From a virus: 40,678 nucleotides of DNA. A model generated the notes under the pieces. The model saw nothing but the letters and a program-made list of their open reading frames with translations, ran no database searches and was not told the DNA's origin. The DNA lies in IMG/VR virus record IMGVR_UViG_3300037585_002540, positions 1 through 40,678 of that record; one strand, 5' to 3'. Below are positions 40,265 to 40,678 of the stretch, piece after piece (within the stretch, counting starts at the first letter, position 1; each line of letters opens with the position of its first letter). Position numbers and translations under genes: made by a program.

Positions 40265-40293
40265 ACTATACGGCAGCAAGCTCCCACTGACTA
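40265..40293 (-). promoter_or_regulatory. Possible promoter for structured RNA A and small-gene cluster
   Basis: On the - strand: TAGTCA (40293-40288), a 17-base spacer and TATAGT (40270-40265), matching the sigma70 consensus at four and five of six positions. The predicted start is near 40258, at the base of the 22-bp stem. The layout repeats that before RNA B (promoter, then helix at once), which adds support to a moderate match. Confidence 0.45.
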
Positions 40294-40301
40294 GATTTTA
40301 T

Positions 40302-40577
40302 TTAACGAGCACCACGACGGGGAGCTTCAATAGCTTCACCATCATCAGCACCACCGAATTGCTCGGCAGCTAAGACAGCTAGCTTAGCCCACGTTGTAGC
40401 TGTAATAGGAGGTGCCATCTTAGTGTAGACATCACCACCGTCTTTGTATTGAGTAGACTTGCCGAAGCTAATCTGCTTAACACCGTTGTATTCTGATTGC
40501 CATGCAACCAGTGTAGTGTTTTCGCCAACACTAATGCGTACCGCATCTTCCGGTACTTCTACAAAACTTTTAGCCAT
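40302..40577 (-). CDS. Small protein, PC4/p15-like fold possible
   Basis: A 91-residue protein with a beta-rich core (AVRISVGENTTLVAWQSEYN, GVKQISFGKSTQYKDGG) and a following helix (ITATTWAKLAVLAAEQF), then a basic end (APRRGAR). The order strand-strand-strand-helix and the phrase 'isfGK...kdG' resemble PC4/p15-type ssDNA-binding proteins that phages sometimes carry, but the match is loose. AAAGG lies before the ATG. It is the rightmost gene seen and leads the leftward arm, so an early DNA-binding or transcription role is plausible. Confidence 0.45.
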   Translation of the reverse strand: MAKSFVEVPEDAVRISVGENTTLVAWQSEYNGVKQISFGKSTQYKDGGDVYTKMAPPITATTWAKLAVLAAEQFGGADDGEAIEAPRRGAR

Positions 40578-40653
40578 TTCATTACCTTTCTTTTGACTAT
40601 TATTTTATCTTGACAGTACTGCCGTACCGCCACCAAAACTGACGAGCCGACTG

Positions 40654-40678
40654 GACACCCCCTTCGGGGGTGGTGTCT
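40654..40678. terminator. Stem-loop at the right edge of the window
   Basis: GACACCCCC (40654-40662), loop TTC, GGGGG (40666-40670), then a 3-base bulge and TGTC (40674-40677). The + strand form allows a C(UUCG)G tetraloop, common in terminators. The sequence after it is outside the window, so a T-run cannot be checked. It could end a transcript from beyond the right edge, or one from the + strand. The stretch 40578-40653 holds no gene. Confidence 0.45.

Noticed and set aside
1-40678. tRNA genes, CRISPR arrays, insertion sequences, attachment sites
   Set aside because: Scanned by eye for T-arm motifs, regularly spaced repeats and transposase motifs; none convincing. The absence of integrase or repressor genes argues against a temperate phage within this window.

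Overview
The window is a large part of the genome of a lytic-looking tailed dsDNA bacteriophage, AT-rich and probably marine. It has a head and tail module on the + strand (1 to about 24.1 kb) facing a DNA-metabolism module on the - strand (about 40.6 kb down to 24.1 kb). I see no integrase, excisionase or CI-like repressor. No terminase or portal is present, and the first ORF runs off the left edge, so the packaging genes are probably just outside. The marine setting is inferred from gene content: a cyanophage-type tail protein family, a glycine-rich adhesin, a B12-dependent ribonucleotide reductase and a family-4 uracil glycosylase. The host is not determined. An r1t-like holin and a probable leaderless promoter would fit an actinobacterial host, but this is inference.

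Left arm, in order: a giant virion protein of at least 3,025 residues; a palindrome-bearing promoter; scaffold; a SU10/DUF5309-type major capsid protein; decoration-like proteins; a stem-loop terminator; a receptor-binding block with two fibre proteins that share one N-terminal domain, a fibre-assembly-like protein, a poly-glycine adhesin and a cyanophage-type tail protein; small basic and coiled-coil proteins; a neck protein and a 946-residue beta-rich tail protein; a Vsr/DUF559-like nuclease; an N-acetylmuramoyl amidase; a metallophosphoesterase; and a holin. No tape measure or sheath is seen, so a podovirus-like virion is most likely.

Right arm, in transcription order from the right edge: a small basic protein; a roughly 450-base intergenic region packed with RNA-like helices; a run of small zinc-binding or acidic proteins, one ArdA-like and one Api92-like; family A DNA polymerase with Tyr at the '762' position; a DUF932 protein; a DinG/XPD-like helicase; a probable ssDNA-binding protein; a second structured RNA with its own promoter; a recombination set (RecB/Cas4-like nuclease, Sak4-like ATPase, ERCC4-type nuclease); a small metallopeptidase; a monomeric adenosylcobalamin-dependent RNR; and a family-4 UDG. 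Together these supply dNTPs, copy and recombine the genome and remove uracil.

The most notable signal is a pair of intergenic structured-RNA candidates (about 39,820-40,260 and 30,421-30,587). Their long helices have near-misses that become G-U wobbles only when read on the - strand. Each is preceded by a sigma70-like promoter whose predicted start falls at the base of the first helix. I do not recognise either as a known RNA family. Other points of interest are a symmetric divergent promoter that probably makes a leaderless mRNA, a helicase gene whose only well-placed start is AUA, and several short genes easily missed.
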